This document shows, one piece after another, positions 38,030 to 47,153 of a stretch of DNA of 64,000 bases (its first letter is position 1; every line of letters starts with the position of its first letter). The notes under the pieces are model-generated. The model did no database searches, was not told the origin of the DNA, and saw nothing but the letters and a program-made list of their open reading frames with translations. A program made the translations under genes and the position numbers. This stretch comes from Ketobacter sp. (GTDB lineage Bacteria > Pseudomonadota > Gammaproteobacteria > Pseudomonadales > Ketobacteraceae). The stretch is from assembly GCF_003671495.1 (NCBI RefSeq), contig NZ_RCHN01000001.1, positions 23,463 to 87,462 on the forward strand. The letters run 5' to 3'.

Positions 38030-38251
38030 TTACCCCTCCCCGCCACGTTTGGCGCGAATGGTGATCGGCAGATCGGGAGCAACATCAAGTGGCTCAATAT
38101 AGTAGGTGGAGCCGTCCGCCAGGGTAATGTCACCTCCCCAACGATCAGCGGCTTCAAATTCAATGGATACAATATCTTCTTCCAGGTCACGCTTGGCGAC
38201 ATACAGGGTTTTTTTGCCGCTTTGGTCCTGGCGAATCATCACGTTCGGCAT
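38030..38251 (-). CDS. nifT: NifT/FixU
   Basis: A 73-residue NifT from the ATG at 38251 (GAGG 7 bp upstream; a GTG one codon earlier is in frame). Signature sequence is YVAKRDLEEDIVSIE and GGDITLADGSTYYIEPL. Always near nifK, its role is not settled. A strong hairpin lies between it and nifK. Confidence 0.93.
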   Translation of the reverse strand: MPNVMIRQDQSGKKTLYVAKRDLEEDIVSIEFEAADRWGGDITLADGSTYYIEPLDVAPDLPITIRAKRGGEG

Positions 38252-38284
38252 CACTGCACCTCACTGGTCTTGCGATTTAAAAAG

Positions 38285-38316
38285 TTCCGCAGCGGGCGGG
38301 AATTCCCGCTGCGGAA
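38285..38316 (-). terminator. Hairpin with T run between nifK and nifT
   Basis: A perfect 12-bp stem (arms 38285-38296 and 38305-38316) is followed on the minus strand by CTTTTTAAA. It looks like a partial terminator or 3' stabiliser that would keep nifHDK mRNA above nifT-nifY mRNA. Confidence 0.8.
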
Positions 38317-38358
38317 TAAAAGGACGAGTTTACAAACAACCTCTGGGAGAGTACGTAC

Positions 38359-39930
38359 TTAACGAACCAGGTCGTAGTTGTAGTCTGTTGTCTGCATGCC
38401 ACGAGTGGCATCGTCCAAGCGCTCCAGTTCCGCATTCACCAGAGTTGTGAGGATCTGCATGGCGCCCTCATAACCCATGGTGGTTTGACGGTGCAGGTGG
38501 TGACGATCAAAGATCGGGAAACCGATTCGGATCAGTGGCACCTCGTGCTCTTTCCCTTTATACAGCGTGTCACGCTGGATGAATTTACCGTAAGAGTTAC
38601 CGATCATGAAATCGGGCTTGTCGGTAAATACCAGGGAACGCATGTGCCACAGGTCTTTCTGGATGTGCACAGTGCTGTTGGCTCCGTAGGGTGATTCGGA
38701 CAGAATGCCTTCCATTTCCTTCTTCCAACGCTTGTTGGCATTGTTGCACAGGATATGAATCGGCTCACAGCCCAGCTCCAGCAGGAACTTGACCATGCCC
38801 TGGACAAAGTCAGGGTCGCCCCACAGCGCGTAACGCTTGCCGTGCAACCAGGCGTGGGAGTCGGTGATCATATCCACCAGACGTCCGCGCTCTTTGGCCA
38901 GTGCTTCCGGAATTTCCTTACCGGTGACTTCGCTCACGCTCATCAGGAAGGCATCGGTCCCTTCCAGACCCATCGGGATCTTCAGTTTAGGTACTTCGTG
39001 CTTCCAGGTATTGGACACGAACTTGCGGGTTTTTTCCAAATGCCAAGGCTGCAGCAGGAATGTGTTGTGCGCATTCGGTGCGTCCTTGATTTCCGCCTGG
39101 GTTGTGCCACCGGCGTACATACGGAATTCACCATCCGCTGGCGTGTCCAGCACTTCTTCAGGATCGGACAGCATGGAATAATCCACACCCATATCCTTCA
39201 GCATGCGCTTGATCACACGGAAGTTGCCCAGATAGGTTTCGAAGCCAGGAACGATGTTGATTTTCCCGTTGCTGCCGACTTCCTTATCTTCCATATAGTT
39301 CAAGGTGAAGTAACGGGCCATGCCTTCGAACATGTTGTCCCAACCGGTCACATGACTACCCACAAAGCTGGGGGTATGGGCAAACGGTACGGGATAGTCT
39401 TCAGGAACGTGACCGTCCTTCTTGGAGTTGTTGATAAACGCATTCAGGTCGTCGCCGATGACTTCCGACATACAGGTGGTGGATACAGCGATCATGTCCG
39501 GCTTGTAAGTCGCCTTACAGTTTTCCAGCCCGTCCATCATGTTTTTCTGGCCACCAAATACCGCCGCATCTTCGGTCATGGAGTCGGATACACAGGCAAT
39601 CGGCTCCTTGAAGTGACGGTTGAAGTAGGTGCGGAAATACGCAACACAACCCTGGCTGCCGTGCACATAAGGCATGGTCTTTTCGAAGCCCAGGGCACAC
39701 AGCACCGCACCCAGAGGCTGACAGGCTTTGGCCGGGTTAACGGTCAGCGCCTCTCGCTGGAAGTTCAGTTCCTGATACTCTTTGGTAGTGGTCCACAGGA
39801 AGGTTTCGTCGATCAGTTCCTGAGAGTGCACTTCCTCGAAGTTCTCACGTTTGTTCTTGAGCATGTCCTTGTATTCGTCATCACGGAACAAGGGGTAGCT
39901 GGGTTTGATGTCGTCAACTTGCTGACTCAT
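38359..39930 (-). CDS. nifK: Nitrogenase MoFe protein beta subunit NifK
   Basis: From the ATG at 39930 (GAGGAGG 8 bp upstream) the product is 523 residues. P-cluster ligands C70, C95 and C153 fall at the A. vinelandii numbers (NPAKACQPLG, HGSQGCVAYF, STTCMSEVIG). The N-terminal extension MSQQVDDIKPSYPLFRDDEY is of the Azotobacter/Klebsiella type. It pairs with NifD in the alpha2beta2 MoFe protein. Confidence 0.99.
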   Translation of the reverse strand: MSQQVDDIKPSYPLFRDDEYKDMLKNKRENFEEVHSQELIDETFLWTTTKEYQELNFQREALTVNPAKACQPLGAVLCALGFEKTMPYVHGSQGCVAYFRTYFNRHFKEPIACVSDSMTEDAAVFGGQKNMMDGLENCKATYKPDMIAVSTTCMSEVIGDDLNAFINNSKKDGHVPEDYPVPFAHTPSFVGSHVTGWDNMFEGMARYFTLNYMEDKEVGSNGKINIVPGFETYLGNFRVIKRMLKDMGVDYSMLSDPEEVLDTPADGEFRMYAGGTTQAEIKDAPNAHNTFLLQPWHLEKTRKFVSNTWKHEVPKLKIPMGLEGTDAFLMSVSEVTGKEIPEALAKERGRLVDMITDSHAWLHGKRYALWGDPDFVQGMVKFLLELGCEPIHILCNNANKRWKKEMEGILSESPYGANSTVHIQKDLWHMRSLVFTDKPDFMIGNSYGKFIQRDTLYKGKEHEVPLIRIGFPIFDRHHLHRQTTMGYEGAMQILTTLVNAELERLDDATRGMQTTDYNYDLVR

Positions 39931-39997
39931 GGTCTTAGCCTCCTCCCGCGCCACTAATCTGTGGTCCGGCGGGTAATATGAGTATGGGGTTTAAGGA

Positions 39998-41485
39998 TCA
40001 GGCCGATGCGGCAACTGCGGAATCAGCAGCGGCGGCTTCAGTTTTCTTCCAGGGTGCTTGCAGCATTTTCCAGCAAGGATTGTTCAGGGTCATATCCATA
40101 TCGCGAGCGAAGATGGCGAAACCATCGAAGCCGTGGTAGGGGCCTGAGTAATCCCAGGAGTGCATTTGACGGAACGGCACACCCATTTTCTGGAAGATAT
40201 ACTTTTCCTTGATACCGGAACCAATCAGGTCAGGCTTAACCGCTTTTACGAATTCTTCGAATTCATAACCGGTAACGTCATCATACAGCAGCGTGGCGTC
40301 GCCCATTTCCTTGATCGTACGATCGTAGTCATCGTTGTGACCAAACTCGTAACCGGTACCAACCACTTCCATACCCAGATCTTCATAGGCACCGATCACG
40401 TGACGTGGGCGCAGACCACCGACGTACAACATAACACGCTTGCCTTCCAGGCGCGGACGGAACTTGGCGATTACCGCATCCCATTCCGGACGGTATTTCT
40501 CAATCACTTCTTCGCACTTGGCCTGGATGGTTTCGTCGAAATGTGCAGCAATCTTGCGCAGAGACTCAACCGTTTTCGTGGGGCCAAAGAAGTTGTACTC
40601 GATCCAGGGAATCTTGTACTTCTCTTCCATGTGACGAGAAATGTAGTTCATTGAACGGTAGCAGTGCACCAGGTTCAATTTAACCTTCGGCGTCAGCTCC
40701 ATTTCAGAGATAGTGCCGTCACCGGACCATTGTGCAACAACACGCAGACCCATTTCTTCCAACAGAATGCGGGAGGACCATGCATCACCACCGATGTTGT
40801 AGTCACCGATGATGGCAACGTCATACGGTGTGGTGGGGAAGCTGTCATCTTCGTCACGGGCACTCAGCACCCAGTCGCGAACGGCGTCGTTGGCGATGTG
40901 GTGACCCAGGGACTGGGACACACCGCGGAAACCTTCGCAGCGTACCGGCACAACGGTTTTGCCATGCTCAGCGGTTTTCTTCTTGGCAACCGCTTCGATG
41001 TCGTCACCGATCAAACCGATCGGACATTCTGACTGGATGGTGACACCCTTGTTCAACGGGAACAGGGTTTCGATCTCATCAATCAGTTTGGCCAGTTTTT
41101 TGTCGCCACCGAAAACGATGTCCTTTTCCTGGAAATCCGAGGTAAAGTTCATGGTTACGAAAGCGTTAACGCCGGTAGTACCGATGTAGTAGTTACGGCG
41201 TCCAGCACGGCTGTACTGGCCACAACCCACAGGGCCGTGTGAGATATGGATCATATCTTTGACGGGGCCCCACACTACACCTTTGGAACCTGCATAGGCA
41301 CAGCCACGAATGGTCATCACACCCGGCAAGGACTTCTTGTTGGAGGTGATGCACTTCTTGGACTGCTCGAGTTCGTGGTCGTTTGGAGCAAGGTGCTTGG
41401 TGCGATCTTTCTTCGCCTTCGCGGGATATACTTCCAGTACTTCTTGAATCAAGGATTCAACTTCATCGCGTGACATGACAGACAT
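39998..41485 (-). CDS. nifD: Nitrogenase MoFe protein alpha subunit NifD
   Basis: A 495-residue NifD. P-cluster ligands C62, C88, C154 and FeMo-cofactor ligands C275 and H442 all fall at A. vinelandii numbers, as does H195 near the active site. No deletion or change at a ligand is seen, so the enzyme should be a functional Mo-nitrogenase. Three hairpins lie in the 133-bp gap between nifH and nifD. Confidence 0.99.
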   Translation of the reverse strand: MSVMSRDEVESLIQEVLEVYPAKAKKDRTKHLAPNDHELEQSKKCITSNKKSLPGVMTIRGCAYAGSKGVVWGPVKDMIHISHGPVGCGQYSRAGRRNYYIGTTGVNAFVTMNFTSDFQEKDIVFGGDKKLAKLIDEIETLFPLNKGVTIQSECPIGLIGDDIEAVAKKKTAEHGKTVVPVRCEGFRGVSQSLGHHIANDAVRDWVLSARDEDDSFPTTPYDVAIIGDYNIGGDAWSSRILLEEMGLRVVAQWSGDGTISEMELTPKVKLNLVHCYRSMNYISRHMEEKYKIPWIEYNFFGPTKTVESLRKIAAHFDETIQAKCEEVIEKYRPEWDAVIAKFRPRLEGKRVMLYVGGLRPRHVIGAYEDLGMEVVGTGYEFGHNDDYDRTIKEMGDATLLYDDVTGYEFEEFVKAVKPDLIGSGIKEKYIFQKMGVPFRQMHSWDYSGPYHGFDGFAIFARDMDMTLNNPCWKMLQAPWKKTEAAAADSAVAASA

Positions 41486-41526
41486 GGTCAGTCTCCTCTC
41501 TATTTAGGTTTACGGGTCGCGAATCA

Positions 41527-41608
41527 CGGCGGCGCGACCACCTGACTGCGCCGCCGAATTCGATAGGGCCAATCTGCCCTATCCCGAGCCACCCTGAGCG
41601 AACTCAGG
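41527..41608 (-). repeat. Three tandem hairpins between nifH and nifD
   Basis: Stem 1: 9 bp, arms 41527-41535 and 41548-41556. Stem 2: 8 bp, arms 41562-41569 and 41576-41583. Stem 3: 6 bp with a CGAA loop, arms 41593-41598 and 41603-41608. None is followed by a T run. Placed just after the nifH stop, they could protect the nifH 3' end and raise NifH over NifDK. Confidence 0.75.
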
Positions 41609-41618
41609 ATCAGACTGC

Positions 41619-42506
<888 letters not shown>

Positions 42507-42606
42507 CTAGGTTTTTCCAGGCATGTAGTTGGCCTATAGAAACTTTGTGCGGCAGACAACGTTGCAATGAGTGAATGGTGTGGATGCCTGCACACGTCTA
42601 ACCAAG

Positions 42607-42622
42607 TGCAGGCACTATGCCA
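42607..42622 (-). promoter_or_regulatory. Sigma-54 promoter of nifH
   Basis: On the minus strand TGGCAT-AGTGC-CTGCA has GG-N10-GC spacing and only single changes in each half. The leader to the nifH ATG would be about 100 nt. Confidence 0.85.
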
Positions 42623-42720
42623 GCTGACTGCATTGAACGTATGTGGCTGTTTTTTCGGGTTTAATTGATCGTGTTACGTAGGCTATGTGGTAGTCTTGTA
42701 GGCTACACAAACGGTTTGGC

Positions 42721-42736
42721 TGTCGTAATAACAACA
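42721..42736. promoter_or_regulatory. NifA upstream activator site (nifH)
   Basis: TGT-CGTAATAACA-ACA matches TGT-N10-ACA at about 100 bp upstream of the nifH -24 element. Confidence 0.8.
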
Positions 42737-42761
42737 AATTTTTCGAGGTGATAGGTACAAA

Positions 42762-42775
42762 TTGATTTGGGTCAA
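42762..42775. promoter_or_regulatory. FNR/Anr-like box in the nifH control region
   Basis: TTGAT-TTGG-GTCAA matches TTGAT-N4-ATCAA in nine of ten positions. It lies between the two NifA sites. Confidence 0.65.
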
Positions 42776-42852
42776 TCCCCGGCGTTGATGTGCGTGTTTA
42801 TTTGTCGCAAACACGCCAAAGCGCCGGCCCAGGCTTCCGCGCAGTATGACAA

Positions 42853-42868
42853 TGTTACGACCTTTACA
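42853..42868. promoter_or_regulatory. NifA upstream activator site (SIR2-like gene)
   Basis: TGT-TACGACCTTT-ACA matches TGT-N10-ACA, about 35 bp upstream of the plus-strand sigma-54 element, closer than usual. Confidence 0.55.
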
Positions 42869-42901
42869 ACGCTTTCCATCACGAAATCAGCGACTTAGTA
42901 A

Positions 42902-42917
42902 TGGCCTGGATCTTGCC
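42902..42917 (+). promoter_or_regulatory. Possible sigma-54 promoter of the SIR2-like gene
   Basis: TGGCCT-GGATC-TTGCC has GG-N10-GC spacing with near-consensus halves, 50 bp before the ATG at 42968. Confidence 0.65.
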
Positions 42918-42967
42918 ATGCTTCTCTATATAAATGCACATTCCACAAAACCAAGAGAGGCAAGGTC

Positions 42968-43828
42968 ATGGCAGATTCCCAACTATTAGCGGATCTTATT
43001 TCCGGCATTACACAAGGCAACATTGTTCCCTACTTGGGCCCGGGTGTTCTTAAAGGTGTTGTCAATGCGGACAGTGGTGCGGCCATTCCCGCCGACAGTG
43101 ACAGCCTCATCCTGGCGATGAATGATGGCAAACCCATGGCACCACGCCTGATGTATGAGTTCCCTCGGGCGGCCATGAATCTGGAAAACAAAAAGGGTCG
43201 CAAGTTTATTGAGAAGTTTCTCACCAAAACCTACCTGGAAACACAATGGACCGATTCAGGATTTCACCAGTGGCTGGTCTCACTGCAACCCAACTACATT
43301 GTGGACATCAATCGTGACACCCAGATCCAGGCCTTGTATGAAAGCACACCCCATACGCTGATCGTTGGCATGGCCCGCATCGCCGGCACCGACTTTCGCT
43401 TCAAGATTTATCACCATGATGGCAATGGCTATCGGGAAATCACTCAGGACGCCGTGGACACCGCCCTGCCGGTGTTGTTCAAGCCCACCGGCACACCGCT
43501 GCCGGAGCCGAACTATGTCGCGTCGGACGCCGACTATGTGGATTACATCACTGAACTGATGGGCGGCTTTGCCATCCCAGGGTTTCTCAAGCAATACCGC
43601 AAAGACAAACAATACCTGTTTATGGGTTTGCGCATGAACCGGGATACCGAGCGCATGGTGCTGAGCGATATTATCTATGGGGCGGGGTCTCCTGCCGGCT
43701 GGGTTATGCTGCCCGATGCCAATGACAAGGAAAAGCGCTTCTGTGAGAAAAAGAACCTGCAGATCATCGACGCAGACTGGACTGCATTGCTGACGGTGGA
43801 CAAGTCCAGTCTCACCAGCGTGGCCTGA
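42968..43828 (+). CDS. SIR2-like nif-associated protein
   Basis: A 286-residue protein divergent from nifH. The N-terminal stretch LLADLISGITQGNIVPYLGP followed by GVLKGV resembles the start of SIR2-like domains, where a Gly-rich loop binds NAD or ADP-ribose. Later parts are NFIVDINRDTQ-like (NYIVDINRDTQIQALYESTP) and DYITELMGGFAIPGFLKQYR with YLFMGLRMNRDTERM, also in keeping with SIR2_2-like proteins of nif clusters. GAGAGG precedes the ATG. It is not a DraT or DraG homologue by eye. Its own sigma-54 element and NifA site suggest expression during nitrogen fixation; the biochemical role is unknown. Confidence 0.8.
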   Translation: MADSQLLADLISGITQGNIVPYLGPGVLKGVVNADSGAAIPADSDSLILAMNDGKPMAPRLMYEFPRAAMNLENKKGRKFIEKFLTKTYLETQWTDSGFHQWLVSLQPNYIVDINRDTQIQALYESTPHTLIVGMARIAGTDFRFKIYHHDGNGYREITQDAVDTALPVLFKPTGTPLPEPNYVASDADYVDYITELMGGFAIPGFLKQYRKDKQYLFMGLRMNRDTERMVLSDIIYGAGSPAGWVMLPDANDKEKRFCEKKNLQIIDADWTALLTVDKSSLTSVA

Positions 43829-43862
43829 TGAGCGTGCCCGATCCGACCGGATCGATCGGGCC

Positions 43863-43905
43863 AACAGCATGCCGGCCTGAGCAACGCCTGGGCCGACATG
43901 CTGTT
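43863..43905. repeat. Inverted repeat between convergent genes
   Basis: Two 15-nt arms (43863-43877 and 43891-43905) pair except at one place. It lies between the convergent SIR2-like gene and the small Cys protein gene and could slow transcription from either side, but no T run follows. Confidence 0.5.
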
Positions 43906-43946
43906 GATTGATCCAAGCCGCTAGAATCCCGGCCTGAATACCCCGC

Positions 43947-44153
43947 TCAGGCCGCCGCGTATTGGGAGGCGCATGCGGTACAGGCACCGACGTGACGATA
44001 GATTTTTTCGCCTTCGGTTTTCGCACTCGCAAAACTGGCAATAGAGCCCAGGTACCGAATCTCTTGCTTGGCCGGCAAAGCGCCACAGCTGGCGAAATGA
44101 ATCAGGTGGGTTCCGGTGTCCTTCTCGTTTGTTTCTATATAAAACTCAGCCAT
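43947..44153 (-). CDS. Small conserved Cys-containing protein
   Basis: A 68-residue soluble protein with a strong GAGAGGG site 7 bp before the ATG. It reads MAEFYIETNEKDTGTHLIHF, then ASC, a central YLGSIASFASA and a final CTAC motif (three Cys in all, arranged C...CxxC). Similar short proteins with the ASC...YLG...CxxC pattern occur widely in proteobacteria. Three Cys and several His could bind a metal. A nif role is only suggested by position. Confidence 0.8.
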   Translation of the reverse strand: MAEFYIETNEKDTGTHLIHFASCGALPAKQEIRYLGSIASFASAKTEGEKIYRHVGACTACASQYAAA

Positions 44154-44482
44154 GATGTTGCCCTCTCTCTAGGGGTGATACGTTCGTTTGGCGCGATGCG
44201 TTACGCTCCACTCAATCAATCGTTCTATTTCATTCATTGCAGAAGATTGAAGCATTCATTACCAAGCGGCATGAAATTGTGTTATGTGCCACAGCTTTTC
44301 GCACAAAACCCATCAATTTCCGCAATTACATTGATGTGGAGCAAGATTTAAACCAGCTTTATTCACAATACAGACCGGTTTACTTATTCATGCGATACAG
44401 TCTTTCCTCCCTGCTGGCAGGGCTTGCGCCAAAGCCTGACGCCAGCCCCAACCTGGTGTTACTTGCGACAACCGCCCATGGC

Positions 44483-44498
44483 TGTCGCAAAGCCGACA
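44483..44498. promoter_or_regulatory. NifA upstream activator site (Nif11 gene)
   Basis: TGT-CGCAAAGCCG-ACA matches TGT-N10-ACA with the extended TGTCG/CGACA ends, about 90 bp upstream of the -24 element. Confidence 0.8.
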
Positions 44499-44570
44499 CC
44501 CCCCTACGCCTTCTACCTGCTACAGAGCTCGAAAAATCAATCAGTTATAATATAAAAGCCTGGCGAAAAC

Positions 44571-44587
44571 TGGTTCGGTTTGTGCTA
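44571..44587 (+). promoter_or_regulatory. Possible sigma-54 promoter of the Nif11 gene
   Basis: TGGTTC-GGTTT-GTGCTA keeps GG-N10-GC but is otherwise loose. Its position between the NifA site and the ATG at 44636 supports it. Confidence 0.6.
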
Positions 44588-44635
44588 CTGACTTTGTGCA
44601 TTATGAACAACACACTTCAAAGAGAGATCACCACT

Positions 44636-44854
44636 ATGTCAGTTAAAGCAATTGCTGGCTTTTCAGCTAAAGCGAAAGCCGAACCGGAATTGGCGGATAA
44701 ACTCAAAGCCTGTGTCAAAATGAAAGATATGTTCGCTTTGGCACGGGAAAACGGTTTCGAGTTTGATGAGGATTCACTGTATCCGCCCAACGAACCTCAG
44801 TTCACTGAAGACCAATTGTCCGAGCGCCTGGCGAAAGCCCTGCTCCGCGCCTGA
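44636..44854 (+). CDS. Nif11-domain small protein
   Basis: A 72-residue protein starting at the ATG at 44636; an open frame runs 400 bp further upstream but crosses the promoter elements and codes for nothing recognisable. It fits the Nif11 family (PF07862), a helical domain found in nif clusters and as leader of some modified peptides: AKAEPELADKLKACVKMKDM, FALARENGFEF, TEDQLSERLAKALL. There is no C-terminal core region rich in Cys/Ser/Thr, so it looks like a stand-alone Nif11 protein. It has its own NifA site and ends in a strong terminator, so it is a single-gene unit. Confidence 0.85.
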   Translation: MSVKAIAGFSAKAKAEPELADKLKACVKMKDMFALARENGFEFDEDSLYPPNEPQFTEDQLSERLAKALLRA

Positions 44855-44872
44855 CACCGTCCTTCAAAAACA

Positions 44873-44905
44873 AAAAAGGCATGGTCATTCCATGCCTTTT
44901 TGTTT
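44873..44905 (+). terminator. Terminator after the Nif11 gene
   Basis: A GGCATGG / CCATGCC stem with a TCATT loop, flanked by A and T runs, so it can also end the minus-strand nifB-nafY unit. Confidence 0.92.
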
Positions 44906-44935
44906 GGGCGTCATGCGATTACAGGGTCCAATGCA

Positions 44936-45664
44936 TCAACCCGTCAGCTGAGCATCTTCACGATTGAAACGCACACGATCCTCCGCTTTGACACCCAGTA
45001 TTTTTGCCAGCCAGGGTGGCGGTGTTCCCGCCATCACCTGTTGCAGCTTGCTCAAAACGTCTCGTGCTTCCCCACCGTCAATCTGTTTAATGGGGTAGAT
45101 GTCGGCACGTACCACTTTCGCCGCCGCCGGTCCACCCACCGAAACCACGTACAACACCTGGCAGTCACGAATCAGGTTGACTCGAAAAGCATTACGATCA
45201 TCGGAGAAATCCGCTTCCAGAGCGGAGCGAATTCCCACCAGGCGCAGCTCCGTTGCGTTCATTTCATACACCAGAAAGCGAATGCAGGAGCCGAAATGCC
45301 CGTTGAGGGTTTCACCGCTGTTGGACGCCACCGCCACCCGGATTGAGTTCGGCAATGGCGTTGCAGCCTGCACAACCTGCGGCAGGTGCTCATCGTTCTG
45401 CTCGCCCCAGAGGATACGGACTGCCTCTTTCAGGGCCGGCAATCCAACGCTGATGTCCTCACCGTCTTCCTCGCCATCGGCACTGCCAAACCCGGTTTTC
45501 AGGTCAGTGACCGTGATGGTGGTGAGGGATTCCTCATTCAGTTCACCCTGAATGCGGCGATGCAGAATGTCCAGCAACTGCCCCACATCCACACCCGGCA
45601 GTACCCGGGCCGCCAGGGCAATTCTTAGCGCCGCATCGCGGCTCAGATTCGGTACATCGCTCAT
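44936..45664 (-). CDS. nafY: NafY, FeMo-cofactor insertion protein
   Basis: A 242-residue NifY/NafY-family protein. The N-terminal helical domain (DAALRIALAARVLPGVDVGQ) is joined by an acidic linker (GEEDGEDIS) to the NifX-fold domain with SIRVAVASNSGETLNGHFGS, whose His corresponds to the cofactor-binding His of A. vinelandii NafY. It closes with PPPWLAKILGVKAEDRVRFN, shared with NifY here. It is called NafY because nifY lies with nifHDKT. It is the last gene of the nifB operon. Confidence 0.88.
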   Translation of the reverse strand: MSDVPNLSRDAALRIALAARVLPGVDVGQLLDILHRRIQGELNEESLTTITVTDLKTGFGSADGEEDGEDISVGLPALKEAVRILWGEQNDEHLPQVVQAATPLPNSIRVAVASNSGETLNGHFGSCIRFLVYEMNATELRLVGIRSALEADFSDDRNAFRVNLIRDCQVLYVVSVGGPAAAKVVRADIYPIKQIDGGEARDVLSKLQQVMAGTPPPWLAKILGVKAEDRVRFNREDAQLTG

Positions 45665-45688
45665 CCGTTTAACCTCCCCTGTGGCATT

Positions 45689-45955
45689 TCACAGCTCGAT
45701 CTGCGTTAATCCAACCTGCTGGAACGATTTCCATTCCTCCGGCGTGTGTGCCTTGACACTCAACGCATGCAATTCCCCGGTCTGCAGTTCCTGGTTGAAG
45801 GCCGACAATATCTTCTGTTGGCGTCGAACCACTGGCATACCGGCAAAGTCCGCGCACAACACCACCACCGAAAAGCTGCAGTCGGCTCCGTCCACGCTGA
45901 TCTCTGCCCCCGGCAACGCTGCGCTGATGCGGGCTACTACCTGTTCAGTCTGCAT
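45689..45955 (-). CDS. BolA-family protein
   Basis: An 88-residue BolA/IbaG-type protein with the class II KH-like fold; the conserved His lies in GELHALSVKAHTPEEWK. BolA proteins bind monothiol glutaredoxins through shared [2Fe-2S] clusters. The gene for such a glutaredoxin lies 10 bp upstream, which strongly suggests a dedicated nif BolA-Grx pair for iron or cluster handling. Confidence 0.9.
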   Translation of the reverse strand: MQTEQVVARISAALPGAEISVDGADCSFSVVVLCADFAGMPVVRRQQKILSAFNQELQTGELHALSVKAHTPEEWKSFQQVGLTQIEL

Positions 45956-45965
45956 TTATACCACC

Positions 45966-46307
45966 TCAGTTTGTTCCAGCATGGGCTTGTTCCAACATGG
46001 GTATCAGGCTGCCGTCGGCCACCATTGCGACAACTATGTCACTACCGCCCACCAGCTCACCGTTGATGAACAGTTGCGGGAAGGTGGGCCAGTTGGAAAC
46101 CTTGGGCAGGCGCTCCCGAATGAACGGGGCCTGCAGGATGTTCACGTACGCGAACGGCTTGCCGGTTTGCTTGAGGGCGGCGACAGCCGCGCCGGAAAAT
46201 CCGCACTCAGGTGCTTCCGGTGTGCCTTTCATGTACAGAATCACCGGATTGTCGGCCAACTGCTTCTTGATGACGGCCTCAGTACTGTTGGCATTGTTGG
46301 TGGTCAT
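45966..46307 (-). CDS. Monothiol glutaredoxin (Grx4 type)
   Basis: A 113-residue CGFS monothiol glutaredoxin (PECGFSG), with NWPTFPQLFINGELVGGSDI as the glutathione-binding part. Such proteins carry [2Fe-2S] clusters rather than reduce disulfides. It matches the Grx-nif of the A. vinelandii nifB region by position: nifB-fdxN-nifO-nifQ-rhdN-grx. Confidence 0.93.
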   Translation of the reverse strand: MTTNNANSTEAVIKKQLADNPVILYMKGTPEAPECGFSGAAVAALKQTGKPFAYVNILQAPFIRERLPKVSNWPTFPQLFINGELVGGSDIVVAMVADGSLIPMLEQAHAGTN

Positions 46308-46355
46308 GTCGGTCTCCTGATATCGATTGATCTGGAAATGAAAAAGTGGTGCCGG

Positions 46356-47138
46356 TTAGCAGACGGCAACCCGGTTAATGGCTTGGGGCGCCGCCCGCAG
46401 TATTTTCAGGGTTTCCAGATCGGCGCACACATCCAGCGCACTAAAGTCATCCAGTGTGACCAGATCCTGTTTCGCCCCCAGGGCTACCAGCAACTTGACG
46501 ATTTCCGCATTACCTTTGGACGCCGCGAACATCAGCACAGTGGCGCCGTTGTCATTCTGGTTATTGATGTCCGCGCCATGGTGAATCAACAATTGAATCA
46601 AATGTGGATTACCCACCACGCAGGCAAACCAGAGCGCGTTGTTGCCATCTTTATTCAACAAATGTACGGAGGCACCCTTGTTCAGCAGTTCCTCACAGAT
46701 TTCGAGATTGGATTCCATGGCCGCGGTCATCAGTGCCGTATGGTGGTTGGCACCCTTGGCATCCAGGTTATCCACATCATATTGGTGTGACTGCAGCCAT
46801 TCCGTCAGGCTGTCGCTCAAAGGCTCCGTGGGCGGCGTAATGGTCTGGAACCAGGCCTCCCAGCCACCATCCAGACTGTAAACCTCTTCAAATCCAAAAT
46901 CCGCGAACAGGCGAGCCATATCCTGACTGGAATGACCGTGATAGCAGTAAATCAGGATAGGCACATGCTTGGCGGTATGCTTCAGCAACGAGCGCAGGTT
47001 ACTGTCGGTAAGATGCAGCGCTTTGGGATGGTGTCCTGTGACATAAGAGCGGTAATCCCGCATATCCAGAATCAGCAGGTGGCTGCTCAGGATCAGGTCT
47101 TCCGCATCGTCTACCGAAATGCAATGATAGGTTTTCAT
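46356..47138 (-). CDS. rhdN: Rhodanese-ankyrin fusion (RhdN type)
   Basis: A 260-residue two-domain protein. The N-terminal rhodanese domain (~1-105) has the active-site Cys in ILIYCYHGHSSQ, of the GlpE type, followed by FEEVYSLDGGWEAW. The C-terminal part (~128-240) is three to four ankyrin repeats (HHTALMTAAMESNLEICEEL, LWFACVVGNPHLIQLLIHHG, TVLMFAASKGNAEIVKLLVA). Rhodaneses carry persulfide sulfur. The A. vinelandii nif gene rhdN has the same place; a sulfur-handling role in cofactor synthesis with NifQ or NifB is plausible. Confidence 0.9.
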   Translation of the reverse strand: MKTYHCISVDDAEDLILSSHLLILDMRDYRSYVTGHHPKALHLTDSNLRSLLKHTAKHVPILIYCYHGHSSQDMARLFADFGFEEVYSLDGGWEAWFQTITPPTEPLSDSLTEWLQSHQYDVDNLDAKGANHHTALMTAAMESNLEICEELLNKGASVHLLNKDGNNALWFACVVGNPHLIQLLIHHGADINNQNDNGATVLMFAASKGNAEIVKLLVALGAKQDLVTLDDFSALDVCADLETLKILRAAPQAINRVAVC

Positions 47139-47153
47139 ACTGGATACTCCCGC

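Larger units (their letters stand above)
44154..44635. promoter_or_regulatory. Control region before the Nif11 gene (482 bp)
   Basis: No convincing gene was seen. The right part holds a NifA site (44483) with an extra inverted half-site (TTGCGACA at 44463-44470), a possible sigma-54 element (44571) and a weak FNR-like sequence at 44331-44344 (TTGAT-GTGG-AGCAA). The left part, before the small Cys protein, shows no clear promoter. Confidence 0.55.

Noticed and set aside
43863..43905. Inverted repeat as an intrinsic terminator
   Set aside because: No T run on either strand, so it is listed only as a repeat.
44237..44635. N-terminal extension of the Nif11 frame
   Set aside because: It runs through the NifA site and sigma-54 element and codes for unrelated sequence; the ATG at 44636 gives the normal family start.
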